64,000 nucleotides of DNA from Argopecten irradians. Its lineage: Eukaryota; Mollusca; Bivalvia; Pectinida; Pectinidae. Below the pieces are notes generated by a model. It saw nothing but the letters and a program-made list of their open reading frames with translations. It was not told where the DNA came from and did not search any database. The stretch's first letter is position 1; every line of letters starts with the position of its first letter. The stretch is from contig NC_091138.1 in assembly GCF_041381155.1 (NCBI RefSeq), positions 38,743,604 through 38,807,603 of the forward strand, given 5' to 3'. Of this stretch, positions 28,901 through 41,100 are shown one piece after another. Made by a program: the position numbers and the translations under genes.

Positions 28901-31900
28901 CTGTGTCTGGACCCGACGGAGCAAACGCTACACAGGTACAGGACTGAAAACAGAAAATCAAAATTGTGATGGAATTTCAAAATTTTGAAGTATTACATAT
29001 TTTTTTTTTTTTTTTTTATAAGTGAAAAATTCTATGTTAATCTGGCACAATGACTAGGGAAAACGATTGCAAACATTGTCTCTCTCTCTCTCTCTTTATC
29101 TTTGGATTAATATACATGTAACTTTTGACCCTTTTCGTTAGAGTGGATTAAAGAGATGAGTTAACAAATCGAAGAAAAAACAAACTGACCTGATCTCTGA
29201 CTTGGAACTGTAGCAGCTGTTCCCGATCCTCCACGGACCAGACACGTAAACTTCCATCATTAGCACAGGAGGCCACGTGGGAACTGTTACAGGACGACAG
29301 GCCATTTACCTGGTCAATCAAATCACATATATACATTTACATCACATATACTCACACAACCAGTAATCACCCTAGATTTAGAACAGATAGACTTAATAGC
29401 AACCATACAACTTGTTTGATGCACATGTATTATCCATACATAAAGGTATATTTCTACTTTGAAAATCAAGGAAGTAAACAGTATGCATTTGAATTTTGTG
29501 TTGTATATTTCATTTCTAATTCCACAACTGTATGTTTAGAATTTCTCAATGAATACCTACCCTGGACATGTGACTTGATACCAGTCGTATACTTGTTCTC
29601 TCTGGCCAGTTAATGTACCAAAGTGTTCCTGAACTTGTACCTACAATTCCCTGAAATAACAAAAGAGTTTTCTGATATCATGGTAAATTTTAAGATTTGA
29701 CAGCATTTGTTTTTCATTCACATGAGTTATCGATATAAAGTTTTTTTTATCCCGTTTTCTGATATCATGGTAAATTTGTTGCATCAACGCTGAAACATGC
29801 AATACTTTATTTCACAGAAATTACATTTATTCATGAAGCATACATATGCCTTACCATATCTATACCATAATCTATGCCTCATCAAACACATTTAAGCCTT
29901 TCAAGTGCCTCATCAAACACATTTAAGCCTTACCATATCTAGTGCCTCATCAAACACATTTAAGCCTTACCATATCTAGTGCCTCATCAAATACATTTAA
30001 GCCTTACCATATCTAGTGCCTCATCAAATACATTTAAGCCTTACCATATCTAGTGCCTCATCAAACATATTTAAGTCTTACCATATCTAGTGCCTCATCA
30101 AACACATTTTAGCCTTACCATATCTAGAGACCTTCCCATATCTAGTGCCTCATCAAACATATTTAAGTCTTTACCATATCTAGTGCCTCATCAAACACAT
30201 AAAAGTCTTACCATATCTAGTGCCTCATCAAACACATTAAAGTCTTACCATATCTAGTGCCTCATCAAACACATTAAAGTCTTACCATATCTAGTATCTC
30301 ATCAAACACATTAAAGTCTTACCATATCTAGTGCCTCATCAAATACATTTAAGCCTTACCATATCTAGTGCCTCATCAAACACATTAAAGTCTTACCATA
30401 TCTAGTGCCTCATCAAATACATTTAAGCCTTACCATATCTAGTGCCTCATCAAACACATTAAAGTCTTACCATATCTAGTGCCTCATCAAATACATTTAA
30501 GCCTTACCATATCTAGTGCCTCATCAAACACATTAAAGTCTTACCATATCTAGTGCCTCATCAAATACATTAAAGTCTTACCATCTCTAGTGTCTCATCA
30601 AATACATTTAAGCCTTACCATATCTAGTGCCTCATCAAACATATTTAAGTCTTACCATATCTAGTGCCTCATCAAACATATTTAAGTTTTACCATATCTA
30701 GTGCCTCATCAAACACATTTAAGCCTTACCATATCTAGTGCCCCATCAAACACATTTAAGCCTTACCATATCTAGTGCCTCATCAAATACATTTAAGCCT
30801 TACCATATCTAGTGCTTCATCAAATACATTTAAGCCTTACCATATCTAGTGCCTCATCAAACATATTTAAGTCTTACCATATCTAGTGCCTCATCAAACA
30901 CATTTTAGCCTTACCATATCTAGAGACCTTCCCATATCTAGTGCCTCATCAAACATATTTATGTCTTACCATATCTAGTGCCTCATCAAACACATTAAAG
31001 TCTTACCATATCTAGTGCATCATCAAACACATTAAAGTCTTACCATATCTAGTGCCTCATCAAACACATTAAAGTCTTACCATATCTAGTGTCTCATCAA
31101 ACACATTAAAGTCTTACCATATCTAGTGCCTCATCAAATACATTTAAGCCTTACCATATCTAGTGCCTCATCAAACACATTAAAGTCTTACCATATCTAG
31201 TGCCTCATCAAACACATTAAAGTCTTACATATCATATCTAGTGCCTCATCAAACACATTAAAGTCTTACCATATCTAGTGCCTCATCAAATACATTAAAG
31301 TCTTACCATCTCTAGTGTCTCATCAAACATATTTTAGCCTTACCATATCTATAGACCTTCCCATATCTAGTGCCTCATCAAACATATTTAAGTCTTACCA
31401 TATCTAGTGCCTCATCAAACACATTTTAGCCTTACCATATCTAGAGACCTTCCCATATCTAGTGCCTCATCAAACATATTTATGTCTTACCATATCTAGT
31501 GCCTCATCAAACACATTAAAGTCTTACCATATCTAGTGCATCATCAAACACATTAAAGTCTTACCATATCTAGTGCCTCATCAAACACATTAAAGTTCTT
31601 ACCATATCTAGTGTCTCATCAAACACATTAAAGTCCATACTAGTGCCTCATCAAATACATTTAAGATATCAGTGTCATCAAACACATTAAAGTCTTACCA
31701 TATCTGTGCCTCATCAAACACATTGTCTTACCATATCTAGTGCCTCATCAAACACAATATCTAGTGAAATACATTAAAGTCTTCAGCATATTCAAATATA
31801 ACTCTTTAAACATTTTAATTGCCTCATCAAACACATTTAAGCCTTTCCATATCTAGTGCCTCATCAAACACATATTATGTCTGAAGCCTTACCATATCTA

Positions 31901-34900
31901 GTGCCTCATCAAATGCCAGAGACACCACCTCTCCATCCACATTCATTTCGTCTTCCATAGTGAGGCCACCACCCCTCATGTTATTGTGTTCCCCGGGTAA
32001 CCTCATCTCTCCTACACCAACGACAGACCACATTCTTAGATTACGCCCCGTACTTCCTGTTAGCAGTCGGCCGCCACGACACACTAAGGCACCTGCAAAA
32101 TATTTAGGTATACAACATTTAGTTTCAAGAAACAAACATGGAAGAGTATATTAAGAATGAGAAAAGGAAGGCGACAAGTTCAATACACAAATTTTTTCTG
32201 TAAGCCCCTGGACAATGAACTTTAGGCCACTTTCAACAGGTAGTCTGTTTTTTTTGTTTTTTTTTTAATTTTTTAAATCGTCTTCATTCTAACCCACTGT
32301 CAAATTTGAATGAAGCTCCAAATCAATTCCCTTTCCATCACAATGATGTCTTCATTTTAATAAGTACCACTTTCTTAAGAACAAGATCATTCACCAGTCA
32401 GATGTAGCTATCCTTACCTATCTCACAGTTGTCTGCCTCCCAGTGCATGAAGCAGGTGTTGTGACGTGTGTCCCAGGCAGACACCTTGCCATTGTTTGTT
32501 GACGCGTAGAGTGTGCTGTCTCCGGCGTACACCATCGACGTGAAGTCTATAGCCCCGCTCCCCTTTATCGACAGTAAATGTAATATGGTTTATACAAGAA
32601 CTTAAAAGATCAAGCTTTATCTATGAAACAACTATAACAATTGATAAACTACAGCATTCATCATGTTGTCATGCTCTTTTAAGTCTGTTGAAAAGAGAAC
32701 AATTTTCAAATTCTAGACCCCTATCAAGGAAGAACAAACACACATCAGAAGACCTGGACAAACTATATATTTCAACGAATGTAAAATTCAAAATTTTTGA
32801 TCTTCTTCATACTACGACAGTGTTGTCTCTAAATCTTAGATATATGGACTAAACTTTTGATGACACACTTGGGCATCAAAGTGGACCCTAAACCTAAACA
32901 TTAAGAGACAAATTTTTTTTTTCTTTCATGTCAGTCAAAGCTTGAATCACTCGAACTTCATAACCTAAATATGATATGAGACAAGTAAACAATAAATAGT
33001 TACCATGTGGTGAGTCTGTAATAGATCCTCGGGGACTTCAGCCTCGTGGACGTTTAGACACACTTCACTGGTAGTCTCGTCCAACAGCCAAAACAACACA
33101 GTGCCGTTCTCCCCGACCGAGGCAAACTCATTCACAGTGTAGGGGTCCCACTTCAGCTCATGGATTGGGCTGGTCACTCGGGAGCTTGTTAGGATCTCGT
33201 AGTCATAGGTACTCCATACTACGACACAACAGTCTCTATAGTCACCTACAACACATATAAAGTTAAAATACATCATACATATTCAAGACTTTGTTGAGTT
33301 TGGAACCAAGGCCATGTAGAGGAAAGTCTTGTGGTAGATGCTAGTGGTTTACTACTGAAAATCATATAGGAGGGCTAGCTTTTATTGTTCAAAGGTAATG
33401 GACAACCATTTAAGCACAGATCAATTCATTGCTCAGCTTGTCGCATTCAAATTACAATTGGCACTGGGAACCATAAATTTGTTATCTGATCAATACTGCT
33501 GATGCTATTGCTGATATAGCTGATGCTCTAAATGACTGAAACTTTGTAATCTCTAATAAAAATTACAGTGGAACTTGCTTGAACTCGGATAATTCGACAA
33601 ACTGGCTTAATACGACGTACTTTGCTGGTCTCAGCCGAATTCCTTCTTTATCTTTGTTGAACAAACTCAGAAAAATTTGAATTCGGAAAACTCGAAAAAC
33701 TTGGATAATACAAAGTAATTCTCCGGTCCGAATGACCTAAATCATACATAATGTTCATATAACTGGAATTGAGATTTTTTGGACACTGAGATGTCAATTT
33801 CTTTTTCATAAATATGCCGTAAATGTCAATGTTTAGCAATGAACTTAAGTTATATTGTATCAACAATCATCAGCGATAATCAATTGTAAAGCTAAAGTAC
33901 ATGTTCATTACTTGTTCATAAACATCACCCGTCTCAAATGGTGACATGATAAAAAACAGTTGCTCTCGTCAGTAGACTTAATTGAGAACTCGCTTAATTG
34001 GAACACTCGGATAACTCGAAGTTTATCTCGGTCCCTTAGAGTTTGTATTAACCGATGGTATACACACCGACTGATATAAGGAAGCGATCGTCCCTGGAGT
34101 AGGCCAGGGATACAATGTCGTGTTCGTGGTGCTGTAGAACTTTGTGACACGTCATTTCCTGTAGGTTCCATAAACAGATCTGACTGGCAGATAGACCAAA
34201 GGAACCACTGGCAGACGCCAGAATCTGGAATTAAGAATAAACAATGTCTGAAATAGATTTTCACTTAACTTAAATCTGTGCAAAGTATGACTGAGTACAG
34301 TTCACCATTGTTTTGTAAATTTTCATTAAATATTCTTCCCATCATTTTACAGGATTCATTTTTTTGGAAATAATTATGCACAAAGTAATAAATCCCTGGA
34401 AGCTTCATTGTTGTGACAGTTAGTCCTGGATAGTACAGTACAACAGACAATGGTTGTATGATACATTGTCATGCTGGGTTGAAGCCAAGGCATGTCATGT
34501 CACTGCTCAGTTTTACTCCCTACAGAACATGTATTTACCTGACAATCATTCTGTAAGGCCATAGTGGAGATCTCCTCCACATGTCCAGTGAGATGTCTCT
34601 GCTCTCCTGTGTTAAGGTCCTCCACCACAACCATACAGCCACAAGTGTAGGCAAACAGACCTTGACAGATAAATAGAGGCACGCATTTAGTTAAAAAATG
34701 TAGGTAAACAGGCCTGAACAGATAAATAGAGGCAAGCATTCCAGTACAGGGAAATATTGGCAAACAGACCTGTACAGATAAATGGAGGCAAGCATTTAGT
34801 TCAGAGAAGTGTAGGCATGCAGGACTGTACAGAAAAATGGAAGCAAACAGATCTTAACAGATAATTTGAGAACATTTTATTTAAAAGAAGTGAAAGCAAA

Positions 34901-35170
34901 CAGGTCTGCACAGATAAATAGAGGTTAACATTTAAGTATAGATATGAGGTTTCAAACAAATTATAATTGTTGACAATTAGTTCAGTGCACATTAATGTGT
35001 AAAGGAAAACAAAAGTTACGATTTTTAGAGAAAATTTCTTATCTCTGTAGACAGATGTGTGCTGTACCTGTGTCTGGGTGCCACACCATGTTGCCTCTAC
35101 CATTCCCATTATAACCAATCACAGACTTCAGTTTCAGACCAGCCTGGTTAGGAGGGGCCGTGTAGCGTCT
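25958..35170 (-). CDS. WDR90: WDR90 exons 29-42: second WD40 region and C-terminus
   Basis: Exons 35068-35170, 34539-34660, 34068-34224, 33004-33245, 32418-32562, 31893-32092, 29561-29650, 29190-29309, 28703-28943, 27831-27961, 27020-27193, 26775-26897, 26395-26476 and 25958-26112 encode residues 1200-1893. Conserved stretches include NMVWHPDTGLFAYTCGC, GDYRDCCVVVWSTYDYEIL, DSTLYASTNNGKVSAWDTRH, SLRVWSVEDRE, RRVSVWSADWSKDF and the C-terminal AEILIWEVNV before TAA. The order matches the C-terminal half of human WDR90. The exon 33 acceptor (32562) has a poor pyrimidine tract and is the least certain boundary. Donors of exons 34 and 38 and the acceptor of exon 30 lie in tandem arrays. Confidence 0.93.
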
Positions 35171-38100
35171 CTGTAACGATAGACAAAATAACGAGCCTTT
35201 GAAAGGTTGAAGGTCAAGATGTTATATATGTGATTACACAAAAACCACGAAAACAACAAAATTTTCTATCATAACAAACTTTTCAAATTACAAAGTAAAT
35301 GACAACAAATATTTCATTGTTGGTACACTTATTTAAGCATTAAACTATCTTTCTAGGGCATCTATGGTCTATATAGACGCCAGAGCTTTAAAGACAATCT
35401 TCATAATGCGTGTTAGCACACATTCTGAGATAGACCAAAGATGCCATAGGAAGACAGTTTAATGCCTATATTTACATTATCAACTCATTTTAGGGAATCT
35501 GCATTAGCATTGTTTAAGCTAGACCGGGAAAACCGATTATCAACAGCGATTTAATCAACAAGATGGAACAGCCATTTTGACGGTGATCAGATGACGTCAC
35601 CACATTAACATTAGTGACGTCATGATGGTCACGTTTTGGGTGTCAGTTATACCATCATATACTTCACTTTGCCTTTCTATCGTAGAAGGGATTTGTAAAT
35701 GTATATATACAAATATATTGCTGTCAACTAAATTGAGTAAACTTATCCAGTATTTGGATATCCTAAAAAGTGCACTATATTTTGTCTGCAAACTTCTGAC
35801 ATCATAATCAACCATAAATACTGGATGAAGACAGAGAAATATTTTGTAAAGATATAAACAACATCAACTTTCTACCTGTGCCATGCCATAGGTCTGCTCC
35901 CGTTGTTGGAAGTGTTTATGTGAGGACGGTTTCACTGTCTCGCCCTCTCTTTTGGCTCCAGGACTAACTACAGGAGCTTTCTTCCCTGGCTTTCTGGCAC
36001 CAAACTGTTTGTGCTTCTGACGCTGAGGACTGGGAGCAAGAGGTTCAACTCCATCATCATCCTCCTCCTATAAATACACCACAGCTAATCAACCAGGTTT
36101 TCTAGATAAGTCTTCATAAATACATACAGTATAACCTGTCAAAACTGACTCTCATTTAAACCAGATCTATGTGTATTCCAGCATATGTTCAGTGTTAACT
36201 TATTGTAAATAAAACCTGTATAATCCAGATATGCAGGTCCAAGTGACATTCAGTTTTGACAAGTTACATTGGATTTCACAATGCTTAAAAAAACTACTTG
36301 GATTTCACAAAGCTTAAAAACTACTTACTGAAAGCTAATCATGACCATGCTCTAAAGTTTACTTTTTGATAAACTTTAAACTATAGATTGTAAATATTGG
36401 TGAGATACATACAGAATCCTGACTTTCTTCATGTTTCTCTGAGAATCTTGTCTTCAGTTCAGGACCGACTAAAATTGCTTCTCTCTCAGTTGTCCCAGTC
36501 ACTAAATCATCGTCTGGTAAATATAAAGAGACATATTACAATCGTCTGGTAAATATAAAAGAGACATATTACACTCTCATCACTACAGGGGGCGTATTTA
36601 TGTGATTACACCTACAGAATCATGAACTTACAATGTACAAGTGTGTTAGATTTGGATGAAATTGTATTCTGTAGGCTAAACCAACTTTCTTTCGCATGCG
36701 ATTTACATTCACAAATTTTGCAATCAAAGTAAATTTGTAAAAGTTTATCTCATTTCCATTAAATTTTTAAAATCTGCAAAAGTTATCTTTCGCAAATTTG
36801 TTTTGAAATGGAAATCGCAAAATTTAATAGATTGGCTGACAGTAATACTGTTTTGTTGAGATAGGAATGCAAAGGCATTTTAAAAAGAGAACACCCGTGT
36901 GAATAAATAGTGTTATAAAACAATATCCATAGGATTTCATTTTCATCAAGTGTAATGTATAAATTGTGTTTTTCATTTATATGTCATTCAATGCTAACCT
37001 TCATTGGAGACTTTGTGTATGGAGCTAAGATCCTCTATACAACTATCCATACGAGTATCTAGGCGACTATCTATACGACTATGAGAGTTATAACTTATTG
37101 GCCGTGGTGGGGTTCTTCTTGGTAGCTCAAGGTAACCTGTATCTTCAACACTTCTCTCCAGAAGTTCATCTAAACTGTTGTCTATAACACAAGCAAAGTT
37201 ATATCAGAATGGAAATATGTAAACTATGTAGCAGACATTTTTTTCCAAAAAGATTCTTCAAAACTCTAGTCTCAAAGCAAATATATCAATATAAATGTTG
37301 ATATATTTGGGGTTCATTCTTGTACAGTTAGGGAAATATGAAATGGGATAAATTTATCATTTGCCTATCATATTAATAATATGATACACAATAATAGATG
37401 TAGGTAGCTATAGTAACAATTGTCATTGACCTCTGACCTGTTTACATTGTAATACACCAGTACTTTGTGGTAATCATTGTCATTGACCTCTGACCTGTTT
37501 ACAGTGTAACACACCAGTACTTTGTTGTAACCATTGTCATTGACCTCTGACCTGTTTACAGTGTAACACACCAGTACTTTGTTGTAACCATTGTCATTGA
37601 CCTCTGACCTGTTTACAGTGTAACACACCAGTACTTTGTTGTAACCATTGTCATTGACCTCTGACCAGTACTTTGTTGTAACCATTGTCATTGACCTCTG
37701 ACCTGTTTACAGTGTAATACACCAGTACTTTGTGGTAACCATTGTCTGTGATATTTCTGTACTCACTTGACCTGTTCCTTTGTAATTGCATGTAGTCTTT
37801 CTCTCTGTATTCACGACCCCTGAAAAACAAAACATCTCATGATTTAAAGTGTGTAGCTCATGGATATAACTAGGCTGATTAGGTCGTGACTCTTTATAAA
37901 ACTTTATTTCTTTAAAGCAATTGTAAAATAGTTTATGATACATTACTTGTGTAAGCCCAGATAGAAATGTTTTAGGAAAGTGGAAAAGCCAGAGAAAAAT
38001 TCAGACAAGTTAAGACAAACCCATTCACATGTGAACAGAGATCCAAAGCTTAGCGTAAGATAAGAAGTCACAAGTCATTGAGGGATAATGGCTCTCTGTG

Positions 38101-41100
38101 TTAGCATAGGAGCGTTACTTACTCAGTTGGAGAGGGGGGCTTGGATGCTAAGAAATCCCACACATAGATTGCCTCTCCAACACTCAGCAGACCCTGGCCA
38201 TCCGGGGTGAAGAGAATCTTACTCACATTCTCTGAGTGTCCGATAAAGACCTGAGGATAAAACAACAGATATAAGCACAGTACAATAGCACTGATATCTA
38301 AAATACTAATAGCAGTAGACAGAATACAGGCCATTCAATAACTTGACTGTAGAGATATTTTAATAATTTATCAAGAAGATTCCCGATATGGTAAATCAAT
38401 CATAAACAACTGAAGATTATGTCAGTCAACTAATAATTCTAGAATATCAAACTTAAAGAACAATGCAACTAACCCTTTAATCCCTTTGGTTTGTAAGTCT
38501 GTTGTCTGATTTTTTACCCCAAAGAATTCCCTAAAATTTGTAAAAAAAACCAAAAAAAACCCAAAACCAACATCCTAGCATTAATACTCATTTCTTTCAT
38601 TTACAGAGTCTGAGACTATTTGGTAAATTATGCTCCCACAGCAGAACAGAGCTCACTCACTTTGTGGGGACGTGTTAAAGTAGTGAGTGGAGTAAAAGTT
38701 TACCTGGAAGTTGATGTCCAGCTTCATGTTATAGTCCCAGATCTTAATCACTTTGTCCCCTCCTGTTGCTAGATGACGGCCACTACTTGTGACAGCCAGA
38801 GTAGAACAGCCTGTCCGATGAATGTTTCCCACCTGTCATACAAATCAGACAGAATATATGACATTGATATTTAAAACATGATAAAGGATTAAACAAGAAG
38901 CATTTTTTCATAGAACCCATTAAATATTTGTCGGGAGTTTTTTTTTTTGTGTCTTTCACTCTAAAATAATGGTCGGAACCAGAGACTGAGATCAAAATCC
39001 AGACTTTAATTTCTTTTCATATAAAAGTGGGAAAAAACAGTAGGGTCGGGAGTAAAAAATTAGGGTCGATCGGGTAACCCTAAACAGACATATTGACATT
39101 TCACTTCAACCAAAATTTTGACAACAGAATTTCAAAAGCTGTTGTGAACCCTTTTGCTTTCAAACAAATTTAACATAGCAATTGATGGCAGCCCAATGTG
39201 TGAGTAATTTGATTGGGTTACAGTTCATACCAATATAACAAATATTACCAACAAAATTAGGATTTCTCTGTAAAAGTGATCAAAATGGTTTGCCATCCAT
39301 GACAGTTATTCTCTTACATTACAGTAACAAGAATATCCTTGGTGATACATTCTCCATAACTGATATTAATACAGAAAATGACTCCAGTCACTTTATAGTA
39401 AGGTCTTCCTCATTCTAAGTAAACCCTACATGCACTGTCCATACCTCTGATTCTATGCGTCCATTCCTGGCATCGAACTTGAGTAGTTTGTGACTGGATG
39501 TGATCACTATAAGGTGTCCCACGTTGAGTGGGGCGAAATAGAGTCTGACAGCAGCATCTAATGCTGACCGACAAACGTTTGATACGTCAAAGGTCGTCAC
39601 GTCTATACGAACCACCTACAATACACAAAGCATTTATAAAACAAATACAATTTTAGGGCCAAGATGTTTTAATAGACGATAAGGTAAATTAAGAGTTAAA
39701 CCATCACATTGGAATACTCATAAAATAATCTCTTTAAAATTACTTTGGCAAAATTAAATCAGTTTAGTAAAACTATTTTGGCCTCATTTCATGCAAAATA
39801 ACAGCACACTTTGCATCTAAGGTACTGGTATCGGCTTAAGATAAAACGATGTTGAAGTAGAGAAGAAATGAGATTTTATATACAAAAGCTAATGACAGAC
39901 ACCTGAGTATTCATACTGAACCATCTGTTTTGCTCAAACAATTTTATCCACTGTCCATATTATAAATGTGTCCACTATTTAGAGTATTTCACATTAAGGA
40001 TTCCTAACAGTGTCAGTTAGAGATAGGTTTCCACTGTATAAAGGTGTCGTCTATTACAGGTTTGACTGCAATACAAACCTCGTCTAAAGATTTGGCATCC
40101 ACCACACAGACTGTGTACTCTGATGGTCCTATAAACGCCATTCTTCTTCCATCAGCACTAATTGCCAGAATATCTGGCATATGTCTGATGCCTCGTGCCA
40201 CTGTGTTACCAAGGAGACGCAGGAGTTCATACTTCTCTGTCATAGCATCATAATGTGCTAGTGAGCCGCTGGAACAGGCGCTGTACAGATAGTCTCCAGT
40301 GGGGGAGAAAACCAGTCCTGTGATCTTCCCTCGGTGCTGCCTGTAGTCACACAAAATGATTTCATTTAGTTTCTGGGAAATTTCTAATTATGATATTTTG
40401 GGAAGCTAAGTGTTAATTAACAATCAATATAATCTTTGTTCTTCCAGACAAAAGGTTAATTGATCTAGGAATATATACAGTGGAACCTCCCGAAACCGAA
40501 CCTTCTCAAAACCGATCACCTCTAGAAACCGAACATGGATGTCATGTACGGAATGAATTCCTCTTTATTAATAGTATATAAAACTTCCCAAAACCGATCC
40601 CTCCCAATTCCGAATACCGGACCGATTTTGAGATCGGAATAGTCAAATGTAACTAAAATACACTTCTGAAAACCGGCCTTACCTGAGCGACACCGATAGA
40701 TTGCATTGAGGTCTGATCAACCGACCGTGAAATACACACGTACATGTACCATATAGTTGTCGCATGCCATGTCCTGGGGCATGTATACAGATGTGAAGGC
40801 TATAGGTACACGGTAATTATACCCAAGATAGTGGTGAAATTATTTAATCATGTCTATTGTTTAGATATTTAACGAAGGTCTACCACGTGCACGCGGTTTG
40901 TTTACTATATGAAAACAAGCAGAGCTAGTAATAAAGAGATAGTCGTATTCAAATCACACGGGTTTTTTTTATTTACATATGTTGTAAATTATCTGTATGA
41001 AGAAGCCGAAGCCATGTATTGTTTTAGAAAATGACTATGTCATATAATGACCGGCATCGACTGATCATCGTGTAATTAGACCATATAATTTGATTCTTGA

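Noticed and set aside
29870..31912. CRISPR-like appearance of regularly spaced repeats
   Set aside because: The units are contiguous with no unique spacers, in a eukaryotic intron; this is a minisatellite.
37368..37691. Minus-strand repetitive frame over the 57-bp array
   Set aside because: Lies within the intron between WDR90 exons 25 and 26, whose phases match across it; openness follows from a period divisible by three.
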